NCBI GenBank assembly: GCA_030613835.1
Contig: JAUWLH010000052.1
Location: forward strand, 1 to 8,670
Direction: 5' to 3'
Length of the DNA stretch: 8,670 nucleotides
DNA from: Candidatus Bathyarchaeota archaeon
GTDB lineage: Archaea; Thermoproteota; Bathyarchaeia; TCS64
Shown here in pieces: positions 1-5,454 of the stretch. The stretch's first letter is position 1; each line of letters begins with the position of its first letter. The position numbers were made by a program, and so were the translations under genes. The notes under the pieces were generated by a model. It had not been told where the DNA came from and made no database searches. It saw nothing but the letters and a program-made list of their open reading frames with translations.

Positions 1-91
1 CCTCAGCTAGAGAAGTGGCAATCCCTCTTATCGCCTCTGGTAAAAGTGCCCGCTGGGTATTCACATTTATTCCGATACCAAGAATGATATA
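1..91 (-). pseudogene. Biotin-protein ligase fragment (catalytic-domain part), out of frame with aspartokinase, runs off window
   Basis: Read on the minus strand one frame away from the aspartokinase, positions 91 to 1 stay open and encode YIILGIGINVNTQ, then LPEAIRGIATSLAE. Bacterial and archaeal biotin-protein ligases (BirA/BPL, which make biotinyl-5'-AMP and attach biotin to carboxylase carrier proteins) have exactly this order: a hydrophobic strand, GIGINVN, a short loop, then a proline-containing helix ending in a TSL motif. About 30 residues are visible and the frame is open at the window edge, so more may follow outside. No start or upstream BPL sequence is present; aspartokinase occupies that place. 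It is therefore a fragment joined to another gene, by real rearrangement or by an assembly or amplification chimera. The family assignment rests on one motif block but the match is specific. Confidence 0.6.
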
Positions 92-863
92 GTTTAAGCT
101 CGAAGAACTGTTCCATGATGTCTGGATGCTCCTCCCGCAGCTCCCTGATGAACTTAGGGTCGATGCTCATGATACCCTCCTCCATCACATACTTGATGGT
201 TCTCCTGACCTCGAGACCGTATGCAATGTTAACCGCTGTATCGTCAGTGCCTCCCCTGCCAAGGATGGTCACCTTGCCGCTCTCGCTCCTACCAGCAAAG
301 CCCGCGATGATGGGGACGATGCCTTTCTCTAGTGCAGGGCTTAGGTTGAGCTGGAGCCTGATCCTGGTCTCGTCTAGAATGACGGCAGCCTCCTTGTTGT
401 TCTCGTCGGTGACCATAAGGTTCTCGCCGTAAAAGCACCGGTTCTCTACCTTTGCGTTCTCAAGGTGAAGACTCAGCACCCTCGATGACAGGTTCTCGCC
501 CCTGCTCACTGCGTACGCGTAGACCGAGTCAGCTAGTTCTCCGCTCGATTTGATGTATGAGAGCACGTGAAGTAGCTTCTCGAACTCGGTTTCCATTGCC
601 TCGTCAGGCTCAACGCCTGGCGGTAACGCCAGCAGGTGGCTCTCGAATAAGTCCACCACGAAAATCTTCGGGTCGTAACCCAGCTCACTGAGGCAGCTTT
701 TTAGTGCTCCGATGATCTGATCAGTCACACCCTTCATGGCCGAAACGACGCATATTGGCAGTCTTCCCAGAGCCATCTCCTTCTGTACTATCTCCGCTGC
801 TCTTCCGAATGTTTCAACGCTCTGGAGGATGCTGCCCCCGAGCTTTATGACCTCAATTTCCAA
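3..863 (-). CDS. lysC: Aspartokinase, N-terminal kinase part, truncated at the junction near position 90
   Basis: Aspartokinase phosphorylates aspartate with ATP, the first step of the Thr/Met/Lys pathways, in the cytoplasm. Visible motifs are the N-terminal VIKLGGS (residues 5-11), the substrate-binding SRGENLSSR (120-128) and the nucleotide-binding GRGGTDDTA (202-210), followed by KYVMEEGIMSIDP (224-236). Normal enzymes run to roughly 400-470 residues with the end of the kinase domain and C-terminal ACT domains. Here the homology stops near residue 258, and the last 28 residues before the TGA at 3-5 are out-of-frame translation of a biotin-ligase segment. The start is TTG at 861-863: an in-frame stop lies just upstream, KLGGS would be lost with any later start, and GGTGA sits six bases before it. 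It overlaps the threonine synthase end by 11 bases. Kinase identity is firm; whether the gene is broken in the organism or only in this sequence is open. Confidence 0.85.
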   Translation of the reverse strand: MEIEVIKLGGSILQSVETFGRAAEIVQKEMALGRLPICVVSAMKGVTDQIIGALKSCLSELGYDPKIFVVDLFESHLLALPPGVEPDEAMETEFEKLLHVLSYIKSSGELADSVYAYAVSRGENLSSRVLSLHLENAKVENRCFYGENLMVTDENNKEAAVILDETRIRLQLNLSPALEKGIVPIIAGFAGRSESGKVTILGRGGTDDTAVNIAYGLEVRRTIKYVMEEGIMSIDPKFIRELREEHPDIMEQFFELKLYHSWYRNKCEYPAGTFTRGDKRDCHFSS

Positions 864-2148
864 TGTGTTTCACCGCTTGGCCCAGCGCGGGTATGTTTCC
901 TTGGCTCAAAACTGCCTCGATCTTGTCCAAGTCGGATTCTACGACCACCGGCTTGTTACTGTACCGTGCGCTGACGCCCTCGATGTGGTAATTGACTGTG
1001 GTACTTGGGTCCTTCAACAGGTTTCCCGTCAGTATGCAGACCACTTGGTCGTCACTGGCTATGATCCCCATATCCCTGAGCTTCCTGGTTCCCGCAAGTG
1101 ACGCGGCTGATGCTGGCTCACATCCTACCCCGCTGGCATCAATGATGGCCTTTGCGTCTAGGATCTCGTTATCCGAGACCTGCTCAACGACGCCGTCGGT
1201 CTCCCTGATGCTTTTTAGCGCCTTCTCCCAGCTTACCGGGTTACCTATCTTGATCGCAGATGCGATGGTATCGGGCTTCATGGGCTCCAGCTTCTTTTCG
1301 TTGCTGTGCCACAGCTTATAGAACGGGTTGGCTCCCTCAGCTTGGATGGCGGCGATCCTGGGTATTTTTTCGATGAGTCCCAGTTGCTTCAGCTCCCTCA
1401 GCGCCTTACCGAATGCCGATGTGTTCCCCAGGTTTCCAGCGGGAACGACGATCCAGTCGGGTGATTCCCATCTCCTCTGCTGAAGCATCTCGAAGACGAT
1501 GCTCTTCTGTCCCTCGATCCTCCACGGGTTTATGCTGTTGAGGATGTAGAACCCCAGCTGCTTGGCCCCGTTCCTGATGAGGCCCATCGCGTCATCGAAG
1601 TTTCCCTTCACCTGAATCACCTTGGAACCGTACGCTAGGGCCTGTGCCAGCTTGCCGTATGCGATCATGCCCTCCGGGACAAACACTAATCCCTCTAGCC
1701 CAGCTTGGGCAGCATAGGCGGCCATTGATGCTGAGGTGTTGCCCGTTGATGCACACGCGACTTTCTTGGCTCCGCTCTGTACAGCGACTGATATCCCAAC
1801 GGTCATGCCCCTATCCTTGAAGCTTCCTGAGGGGTTCTCGCCCTCGTGTTTCATGTAAATATCATCGAGGCCAGCGTACTCGGACACCCTTTGCCTCTTG
1901 TATAAATTCGTGTTGCCCTCTGGCCTCGAAACGATGTGTCTTGAGTCTAGTTCAGGGTGGATGAGTTCCTTGTACCTCCAGACGCCACTACCCCAGACGG
2001 ACCCTATATCACGTAACTTTTCATCGAAAAGTTCTAGAGATATATCACCGAAATCGTGGTTGACCTCGTACAGCCCGCCACATGTGCAGACATAGTTGTC
2101 GCTCGCTGGGGCTATTTGCCCGCAGTGTATGCATTTGAACTGTGCCAT
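853..2148 (-). CDS. thrC: Threonine synthase
   Basis: A PLP enzyme converting O-phosphohomoserine and water to threonine and phosphate, the last step of threonine synthesis. The 431-residue protein starts with a small zinc ribbon (C6, C9, C21, C23), common in archaeal threonine synthases. GNTNLYKR (78-85) follows, then the PLP-lysine motif NPSGSFKDRG with K111 as the likely Schiff-base residue, an ASTGNTSASMAAYAAQAG phosphate/cofactor loop and LTGNLLKDP near the C-terminus. Length is normal for the family. I chose ATG at 2146-2148; a TTG lies one codon upstream, but the ATG forms a TGATG overlap with the homoserine kinase stop and has GAGTGAT three bases before it. This tight coupling suggests translation linked to homoserine kinase. 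All key residues I can identify are present, so it should be active. Confidence 0.95.
   Translation of the reverse strand: MAQFKCIHCGQIAPASDNYVCTCGGLYEVNHDFGDISLELFDEKLRDIGSVWGSGVWRYKELIHPELDSRHIVSRPEGNTNLYKRQRVSEYAGLDDIYMKHEGENPSGSFKDRGMTVGISVAVQSGAKKVACASTGNTSASMAAYAAQAGLEGLVFVPEGMIAYGKLAQALAYGSKVIQVKGNFDDAMGLIRNGAKQLGFYILNSINPWRIEGQKSIVFEMLQQRRWESPDWIVVPAGNLGNTSAFGKALRELKQLGLIEKIPRIAAIQAEGANPFYKLWHSNEKKLEPMKPDTIASAIKIGNPVSWEKALKSIRETDGVVEQVSDNEILDAKAIIDASGVGCEPASAASLAGTRKLRDMGIIASDDQVVCILTGNLLKDPSTTVNYHIEGVSARYSNKPVVVESDLDKIEAVLSQGNIPALGQAVKHIGN
870..874 (-). promoter_or_regulatory. Ribosome binding site for aspartokinase
   Basis: On the minus strand GGTGA lies six bases before the TTG at 863, inside the end of threonine synthase. 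It matches the 16S anti-Shine-Dalgarno partner (GGAGGTGAT) and decides in favour of the TTG start. Confidence 0.55.
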
Positions 2149-3062
2149 CAAATCACTCTTGTTCCCCTGTTACTTGGCTGTGTGTAGTAACACGTTGACT
2201 CTACATCGCCGAAAGCTTTCTGCATGGCATCGCCTATCTCGTAGATGTTTTCTCCTACCGCGAACAAGCTTGGTCCACCTCCGCTGATGCTGCACCCGTA
2301 GGCCCCCGCGTCCAGCGCTGCCTGTTTGACGTTCCAGAAGTTGGGTATCATGGCGGCCCTGTACGGCTCAACGAGGCTGTCGTTGATGTTCCTCCCGAAC
2401 AACTTGGCGTCCTTCTGGGCTATGGCTAGCGCCATCCTTGATGCGTGCATTATGTTCTTCACGGCGTCTTTGAGCGGTACCTTCAGCGGCAGAAGCTCTC
2501 TAGCCTTCTTCGTCTTGTTCCCGATGTAGATATCTGGGACGACCACTACGATGCTGAACCGCGGGGCATCCAGCCTGATGATGTCCCAGTCCTCGCCGAC
2601 AAAGATGAACCCGCCAAGCAGGCTCGCAGCGACATTATCTGCGTGGGGTGCTCCCGCCACGGCCTCCTCGCCCAGTGCGGCTAGCTTGACCAGCTCCCTA
2701 TCACTGAGGCGAAGCCCGAGCATCTCGTTGACGGCCATGGTGGTGGCCGCCGCCGATGCCCCCGAGCTGCCCATGCCGGTGCCGGGTGGTATTCCCTTCC
2801 TTATCTCAATGTTGAACCCGTGCCTGGGCTCGTATTGTTCAATAACGTGGTTCAGGATTGCACCTGAACTGTTCTTTTCCGGGTCAGACGGTATCTTGTC
2901 TGCCCCAATCCCCTGTACGTCTATCTTGACCCCTGGCTCGGGTGATTCCTTCAGAACTATGATATCGCCTAGACCCTCTAGGGCGATTCCGAATACATCA
3001 AAACCAGGTCCAAGGTTAGCAATACTGCTGGGCGCGTAAACTCTAAACTGTTTTATAGTCAC
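2148..3062 (-). CDS. thrB: Homoserine kinase (GHMP family)
   Basis: It phosphorylates L-homoserine with ATP, supplying O-phosphohomoserine to the threonine synthase encoded next. The 304-residue protein shows the three GHMP-kinase motifs in order: PSSIANLGPGFDVFG near the N-terminus (11-25), the ATP-binding loop PPGTGMGSSGAS (92-103) and the C-terminal glycine-rich CSISGGGPSLFAV (257-269). Length is typical. The start is GTG at 3060-3062; an in-frame TGA lies two codons upstream, and motif 1 begins near residue 9, so a later start is unlikely. AAGGTG occurs 13 bases upstream, a longer spacing than for its neighbours. It is the first gene of the minus-strand threonine operon (thrB-thrC-aspartokinase), behind a TATA-like box near 3105-3113. 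Homoserine dehydrogenase and aspartate-semialdehyde dehydrogenase are not in the window. Confidence 0.93.
   Translation of the reverse strand: MTIKQFRVYAPSSIANLGPGFDVFGIALEGLGDIIVLKESPEPGVKIDVQGIGADKIPSDPEKNSSGAILNHVIEQYEPRHGFNIEIRKGIPPGTGMGSSGASAAATTMAVNEMLGLRLSDRELVKLAALGEEAVAGAPHADNVAASLLGGFIFVGEDWDIIRLDAPRFSIVVVVPDIYIGNKTKKARELLPLKVPLKDAVKNIMHASRMALAIAQKDAKLFGRNINDSLVEPYRAAMIPNFWNVKQAALDAGAYGCSISGGGPSLFAVGENIYEIGDAMQKAFGDVESTCYYTQPSNRGTRVI
2152..2158 (-). promoter_or_regulatory. Ribosome binding site for threonine synthase
   Basis: On the minus strand GAGTGAT lies three bases before ATG 2148, inside the last codons of homoserine kinase. It favours that ATG over the TTG one codon upstream. 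Confidence 0.5.
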
Positions 3063-3103
3063 CAGTCACAACGGACACCTTGACGCCCTTTCTACATTCA
3101 GGT

Positions 3104-3120
3104 GATTTAAAAATCCTTTC
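3104..3120 (-). promoter_or_regulatory. Probable TATA/BRE promoter of the threonine operon
   Basis: On the minus strand GAAAGGA is followed by TTTTTAAAT (3113 to 3105), a purine-rich BRE-like element plus TATA box. A start site about 25 bases downstream, near 3080, would give a short leader before the GTG at 3062 that still holds AAGGTG. The box lies within GATTTAAAAATC (3104-3115), a near-palindrome, so it might also act in the plus direction. Inferred from sequence only. Confidence 0.5.
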
Positions 3121-3130
3121 CCAACTAGGT

Positions 3131-3138
3131 GTTATACA
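3131..3138 (+). promoter_or_regulatory. Candidate TATA box for the NifU-like/zincin pair
   Basis: GTTATACA contains TTATAC, the same hexamer found upstream of three other genes here. It would predict a start site near 3158-3162 and a leader of about 60 bases before the preferred TTG at 3223. A second AT-rich box, TTAAATA at 3184-3190, is an alternative that would give a nearly leaderless message. Confidence 0.35.
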
Positions 3139-3210
3139 GACAACTTTGAGCCCATTTACACATTGAAACCTCTCAGTGAACCCTTAAATATCGCAGAGCA
3201 TTTCCTGATT

Positions 3211-3217
3211 GGAGTGA
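3211..3217 (+). promoter_or_regulatory. Ribosome binding site deciding the NifU-like start
   Basis: GGAGTGA lies five bases before TTG 3223, the spacing seen for neighbouring genes. It overlaps the alternative GTG start at 3214, which has no comparable site. Confidence 0.45.
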
Positions 3218-3222
3218 AGCCA

Positions 3223-3447
3223 TTGAATATTGAAGAAGTAAGATTGGCTCTTGAAGATGTAAGGCCCCACCTCCAGGTAGACGGCGGAGATGTGGAGCTC
3301 GTTGATGTCACAGACGATGGAGTCGTAAAGGTTAGGCTGACAGGTGCATGCGCAGGCTGTCCTATGAGCCAGATGACCTTAAAATGGGGCGTCGAGAACT
3401 ATCTCAAGAAGAAGATCCCAGACGTAAAGACCGTAGAAGCAGTTTAA
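3223..3447 (+). CDS. NifU C-terminal-domain Fe-S scaffold/carrier protein
   Basis: A 74-residue stand-alone NifU C-terminal domain (Nfu type), which binds or carries a labile iron-sulfur cluster for delivery to apo-proteins in the cytosol. The fold's hallmarks are plain: an N-terminal helix with VRPHLQVDGGDVELVDV, a strand VVKVRLTGAC, the cluster-binding CAGC (C43 and C46), and MTLKWGVENYLKKKIPDV. Start choice is uncertain. TTG at 3223 has GGAGTGA five bases upstream and gives the usual domain length; GTG at 3214 adds three residues; TTG at 3163 would add a 20-residue tail lying about 29 bases from a TATA box, as a leaderless message might. A zincin-like gene follows closely and may be cotranscribed. 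Domain identity is firm; the client proteins cannot be told from here. Confidence 0.88.
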   Translation: MNIEEVRLALEDVRPHLQVDGGDVELVDVTDDGVVKVRLTGACAGCPMSQMTLKWGVENYLKKKIPDVKTVEAV

Positions 3448-3449
3448 GC

Positions 3450-3456
3450 GGAGGAA
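3450..3456 (+). promoter_or_regulatory. Strong Shine-Dalgarno site upstream of an in-frame CTG
   Basis: GGAGGAA just after the NifU-like stop is the strongest ribosome-binding match in the window. The only codon at proper spacing in the zincin frame is CTG at 3464-3466; no ATG, GTG or TTG lies in that frame before 3518. It suggests the protein starts earlier than the first ATG. Confidence 0.5.
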
Positions 3457-3517
3457 ACAGTACCTGACCCTGCCCACTGACCTAGACCGAGCCAAGAACT
3501 ATGGTGATATATTCACC

Positions 3518-3931
3518 ATGGTTAAGAAGGCTGTTCAAAGGACTCTAGGGCGTCACAGGGTTGGTCTCATGCTGTACCTCGGCAACCTACCCATCAGGGT
3601 CGGAGCTTTCCACCAGATGGGCACTAATGATATCGTTTTAAACAGGAGGCTGCTGGGTCAGACCCGAAGCCTCAAGGAGAAATCCAACGTTTTCGCAATC
3701 CTTGTTCACGAGTATCTGCACACCCTCGGGTTCAGAGATGAGAGGCAGGTACGAAGGCTGACCCACAAGGTCTGTCAGGAGAACTTTGGCAAATCCCACC
3801 AGGTTGTACAGGCATCTCTAACAGGACCGTGGGCCGAGCTGACCGACGAGGATTTCATGGAAATCCAGCAAGAGCTAAAACTTGAGATGGTAAGGGATTT
3901 CGAGAGAATAGAGGGCGGATATATAATCTAG
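3518..3931 (+). CDS. Small zincin-like HExxH protein, putative metalloprotease, family unknown
   Basis: A 137-residue soluble protein with no signal peptide or membrane segment. The centre carries LVHEYLHTLGFRDE, an HExxH zinc motif (H64, E65, H68) in a helix, with D74, E75 or H83 as possible further ligands. The block resembles short archaeal and bacterial zincins (the minimal zincin or YbeY-like pattern), but I cannot name the family, and substrate and activity are unknown. ATG 3518 has no Shine-Dalgarno sequence. The frame stays open upstream to a TAG at 3434, and GGAGGAA at 3450-3456 sits eight bases before an in-frame CTG at 3464. That start would add 18 plausible residues (TLPTDLDRAKNYGDIFT), for 155 in all. 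The gene follows the NifU-like gene and ends one base from the converging response regulator. Coding status is confident, function low. Confidence 0.75.
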   Translation: MVKKAVQRTLGRHRVGLMLYLGNLPIRVGAFHQMGTNDIVLNRRLLGQTRSLKEKSNVFAILVHEYLHTLGFRDERQVRRLTHKVCQENFGKSHQVVQASLTGPWAELTDEDFMEIQQELKLEMVRDFERIEGGYII

Positions 3932-3932
3932 G

Positions 3933-4490
3933 TTAATGCTCTTTTGAGAGCAAGGTCTTTTTCGTGATCTTTACCAAGTCCTCTGGCGGGATAGGCTTCA
4001 TTAGGACCTCATCGATACCAAGGTCATTTCCTTCAAGGCCCTCCTTGAAGCTGCTGTAGCCAGTGATCATGATGATGTTTAGGTCCTTGTCCTGATCCTT
4101 GAGCTTCTCAGCGACCTCGTCACCTAACATGTCCGGTAGGTTCATGTCAAGGATGATGAGATCGTACTTTGCCCTGTTTGCCTTGTACAATGCCTGAAGA
4201 CCTGTAGCCGCCGTGTCGACCTGGAAACCTACGCTCTGTAAGATTAGCTTGAACGTGTTTGCTAGGTTCTTGTCATCGTCGACAACTAGGATCGATGATA
4301 CGCCAACCTGCTCCTCGGTCTCTGTCTCCCCTCTCTCGTACTCAAGTAGTGATTTCCTGAGGGTGGGGTCACTCTGGATCGTCTTACTCACTACTTCTAG
4401 GCGATCTACGAGTGTGTCAAGTTTCTCCTCGTGCTCCCGAAGAATATTGATTAACAAGTCAAGTACGTCGATTTTCTCTGTGAAGGACAT
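3933..4490 (-). CDS. Response regulator: N-terminal helical segment plus receiver domain
   Basis: A 185-residue signalling protein. Residues 66-185 form a complete CheY-like receiver domain: acidic pocket D71/D72 in LVVDDD, phosphoacceptor D115 in IILDMNLPD, T143 in MITGYS and K165 in LMKP. These accept a phosphoryl group from a histidine kinase. Residues 1-50 (with DLLINILREHEEKLDTLVDR) look like an amphipathic, possibly coiled-coil helix that could mediate dimer or partner binding; a charged linker of Glu/Thr follows. There is no DNA-binding output domain after the receiver, so output is probably by protein contact. No histidine kinase is in the window, so it is an orphan here. ATG at 4488-4490 has GGTAAT three bases upstream. 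A TATA-like box lies near 4554-4559. The gene converges on the zincin gene with a single base between stops. Confidence 0.9.
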   Translation of the reverse strand: MSFTEKIDVLDLLINILREHEEKLDTLVDRLEVVSKTIQSDPTLRKSLLEYERGETETEEQVGVSSILVVDDDKNLANTFKLILQSVGFQVDTAATGLQALYKANRAKYDLIILDMNLPDMLGDEVAEKLKDQDKDLNIIMITGYSSFKEGLEGNDLGIDEVLMKPIPPEDLVKITKKTLLSKEH

Positions 4491-4550
4491 ATTATTACCT
4501 AGCCTTAATCCTCAGATGTGCTCTCGTAATGGGAGTATTTGACTGTTTTT

Positions 4551-4570
4551 GCAGTATAATATGTATTAAT
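4551..4570 (-). promoter_or_regulatory. Candidate TATA promoter of the response regulator
   Basis: On the minus strand ATTAATACATATTATAC includes TTATAC (4559 to 4554). A start site about 25 bases on, near 4530, leaves a leader of about 40 bases. It overlaps the end of the broken zinc-ribbon gene. Confidence 0.4.
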
Positions 4571-4792
4571 GTTCCATGATATGTCGGGATGCCTGGCATT
4601 CCGGGCACCTGAGTACCTGCCTGTACCCGTGGGGGTAGTCCTCCACGATGCCGTGCTCGGGTCACTCGAAAGCGTAGAATTGGAGGTATCCCCTCCAACT
4701 GAGGCGGGCCTCTTCTCGGTGGGGGTTATCTGGAATAGCTTCAGCCTTAGCCTTTGGATGTGTGACAGCCGGGGTCGTTCGATTTGAATCAT
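4566..4792 (-). pseudogene. Degraded small zinc-ribbon protein gene (frameshift plus TGA at a cysteine position)
   Basis: On the minus strand the frame ending at TAA 4566-4568 reads ARLSWRGYLQFYAFE, then TGA (4662-4664), then PEHGIVEDYPHGYRQVLRCP and ECQASRHIMEH. With Cys in place of the TGA this is a C-P-x-H-G ... C-P-x-C zinc ribbon (second pair at 4596-4607); TGA is one base from TGC or TGT. The frame is open upstream to 4820 but has no ATG, GTG or TTG before the TGA. An ATG at 4790-4792 with GAGG six bases upstream lies in a different frame (MIQIERPRLSHIQ...) whose GC-rich third positions look coding. One missing base, perhaps in the run of five G at 4721-4725, would join the two into a protein of about 75 residues. 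Two lesions suggest a pseudogene or sequence error. Selenocysteine at a zinc ligand is possible but unlikely. No function is known. Confidence 0.5.
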
Positions 4793-4851
4793 ATCTCTCC
4801 TCAATGATCAGAAAAAACTGTCAGAAATCTGGGTGGTGTTACTATTTCTCC

Positions 4852-4865
4852 GTCCCCCGGGAGAC
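4852..4865. repeat. Imperfect palindrome between divergent genes, possible operator
   Basis: GTCCCCCGGGAGAC pairs with itself in six of seven positions around CCCGGG. It sits about 16 bases before the flavin-reductase TATA box and upstream of the broken zinc-ribbon gene, a plausible place for a regulator. Apart from this and the promoter, 4793-4918 shows nothing more that I can support. Confidence 0.25.
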
Positions 4866-4871
4866 AACTCT

Positions 4872-4888
4872 GTGAAAAAAGTTATACC
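4872..4888 (+). promoter_or_regulatory. BRE/TATA promoter of the flavin-reductase gene
   Basis: GTGAAAAAA (purine-rich BRE-like) runs directly into GTTATACC. A start site 24-27 bases downstream, near 4909-4912, gives a leader of under ten bases before ATG 4919, which fits the lack of a Shine-Dalgarno site there. Confidence 0.55.
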
Positions 4889-4918
4889 TGTCCCTTTTCC
4901 TATCATGTTCGATATTCT

Positions 4919-5449
4919 ATGAGGAACGAAGTAGACACATTCCAGTACATCGTCGAGACCAACAAACTCTTGAGAAAAGGGGGGCTACTGTTGGTCTCCG
5001 AGGGCGAGGAGGGAAAGCCCAATGCTATGACCATCGGGTGGGGATTCCTTGGAACCATGTGGAGTGAACCCGTTTTCATCGTGGCGGTAAGGTACAGCAG
5101 GCACACGTACAAGCTGATGGAGGAATCAAACAGCTTCACGGTATGCCTGCCCTCCAAGGACATGGAGAAGGCGCTGGCGTACTGCGGGACAAAGTCCGGC
5201 AGGGACATGGACAAGCTCAAGGAAATGGGGCTCACAACCAAGAAGGGCAAGACAGTTGACGCGCCGTACATCAAGGAATCACCGGTTCACTACGAGTGCA
5301 AGGTCGTATACAAGGACGAGATGGAGGAGGGCAGGCTCGCTGAGCACCTCCAGTCATCCATGTACAAGACCAAGGACTGGCACGTTCTCTACTACGGCGA
5401 GGTCACGGGCTGCTACGCAGTCGAGGAAGCCGAGGACAAGCTCGCGTGA
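4919..5449 (+). CDS. Flavin reductase-like, FMN-binding split-barrel protein (flavoredoxin type)
   Basis: A 176-residue cytosolic protein of the flavin-reductase-like split-barrel family, which binds FMN and transfers electrons between NAD(P)H, free flavin or a partner. Family signs are an N-terminal strand region with LLLVSEGEEGKPNAMTIGWG (about 23-42), where Asn/Met-Thr-Ile-Gly contact flavin; SEPVFIVAVRYSRHTYKLME (49-68); SNSFTVCLP (70-78); GTKSGRDMDKLKEMG (90-104); and a C-terminal HVLYYGEVTGCY (155-166), with the usual strand returning to the barrel. Length is normal. No Shine-Dalgarno site precedes ATG 4919, consistent with a very short leader after the TATA box at 4881. The stop overlaps the region of the flavodoxin-like start, so the two are probably cotranscribed and may form a redox pair. 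The substrate is not readable from sequence. Confidence 0.85.
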   Translation: MRNEVDTFQYIVETNKLLRKGGLLLVSEGEEGKPNAMTIGWGFLGTMWSEPVFIVAVRYSRHTYKLMEESNSFTVCLPSKDMEKALAYCGTKSGRDMDKLKEMGLTTKKGKTVDAPYIKESPVHYECKVVYKDEMEEGRLAEHLQSSMYKTKDWHVLYYGEVTGCYAVEEAEDKLA

Positions 5450-5454
5450 CTCCC

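Noticed and set aside
1..863. A genuine aspartokinase-biotin ligase fusion protein
   Set aside because: The two parts are in different frames, so no fusion protein would be made; a chimera or rearrangement explains it better.
2551..3039. 162-codon open frame on the plus strand opposite homoserine kinase
   Set aside because: It is antisense to a gene with all GHMP motifs and has no recognisable protein features; long open antisense frames are expected here.
4662..4664. Selenocysteine at the TGA of the zinc-ribbon gene
   Set aside because: A zinc-ligand position is not a typical selenocysteine site, no SECIS-like hairpin was evident, and a second frameshift suggests decay; kept only as an option to test.
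4569..4787. 72-codon plus-strand open frame in the gap before the flavin-reductase gene
   Set aside because: No motif or ribosome site; the minus strand of the same stretch holds the zinc-ribbon CPxC and HG motifs.
4770..4790. GGTCGTTCGATTTGAATC resembling a tRNA T-arm
   Set aside because: No acceptor stem, D-arm or anticodon arm can be paired around it on either strand.
4903..5274. 123-codon minus-strand open frame opposite the flavin-reductase gene
   Set aside because: The hydrophobic translation mirrors the coding strand; the plus-strand protein is clearly the real one.
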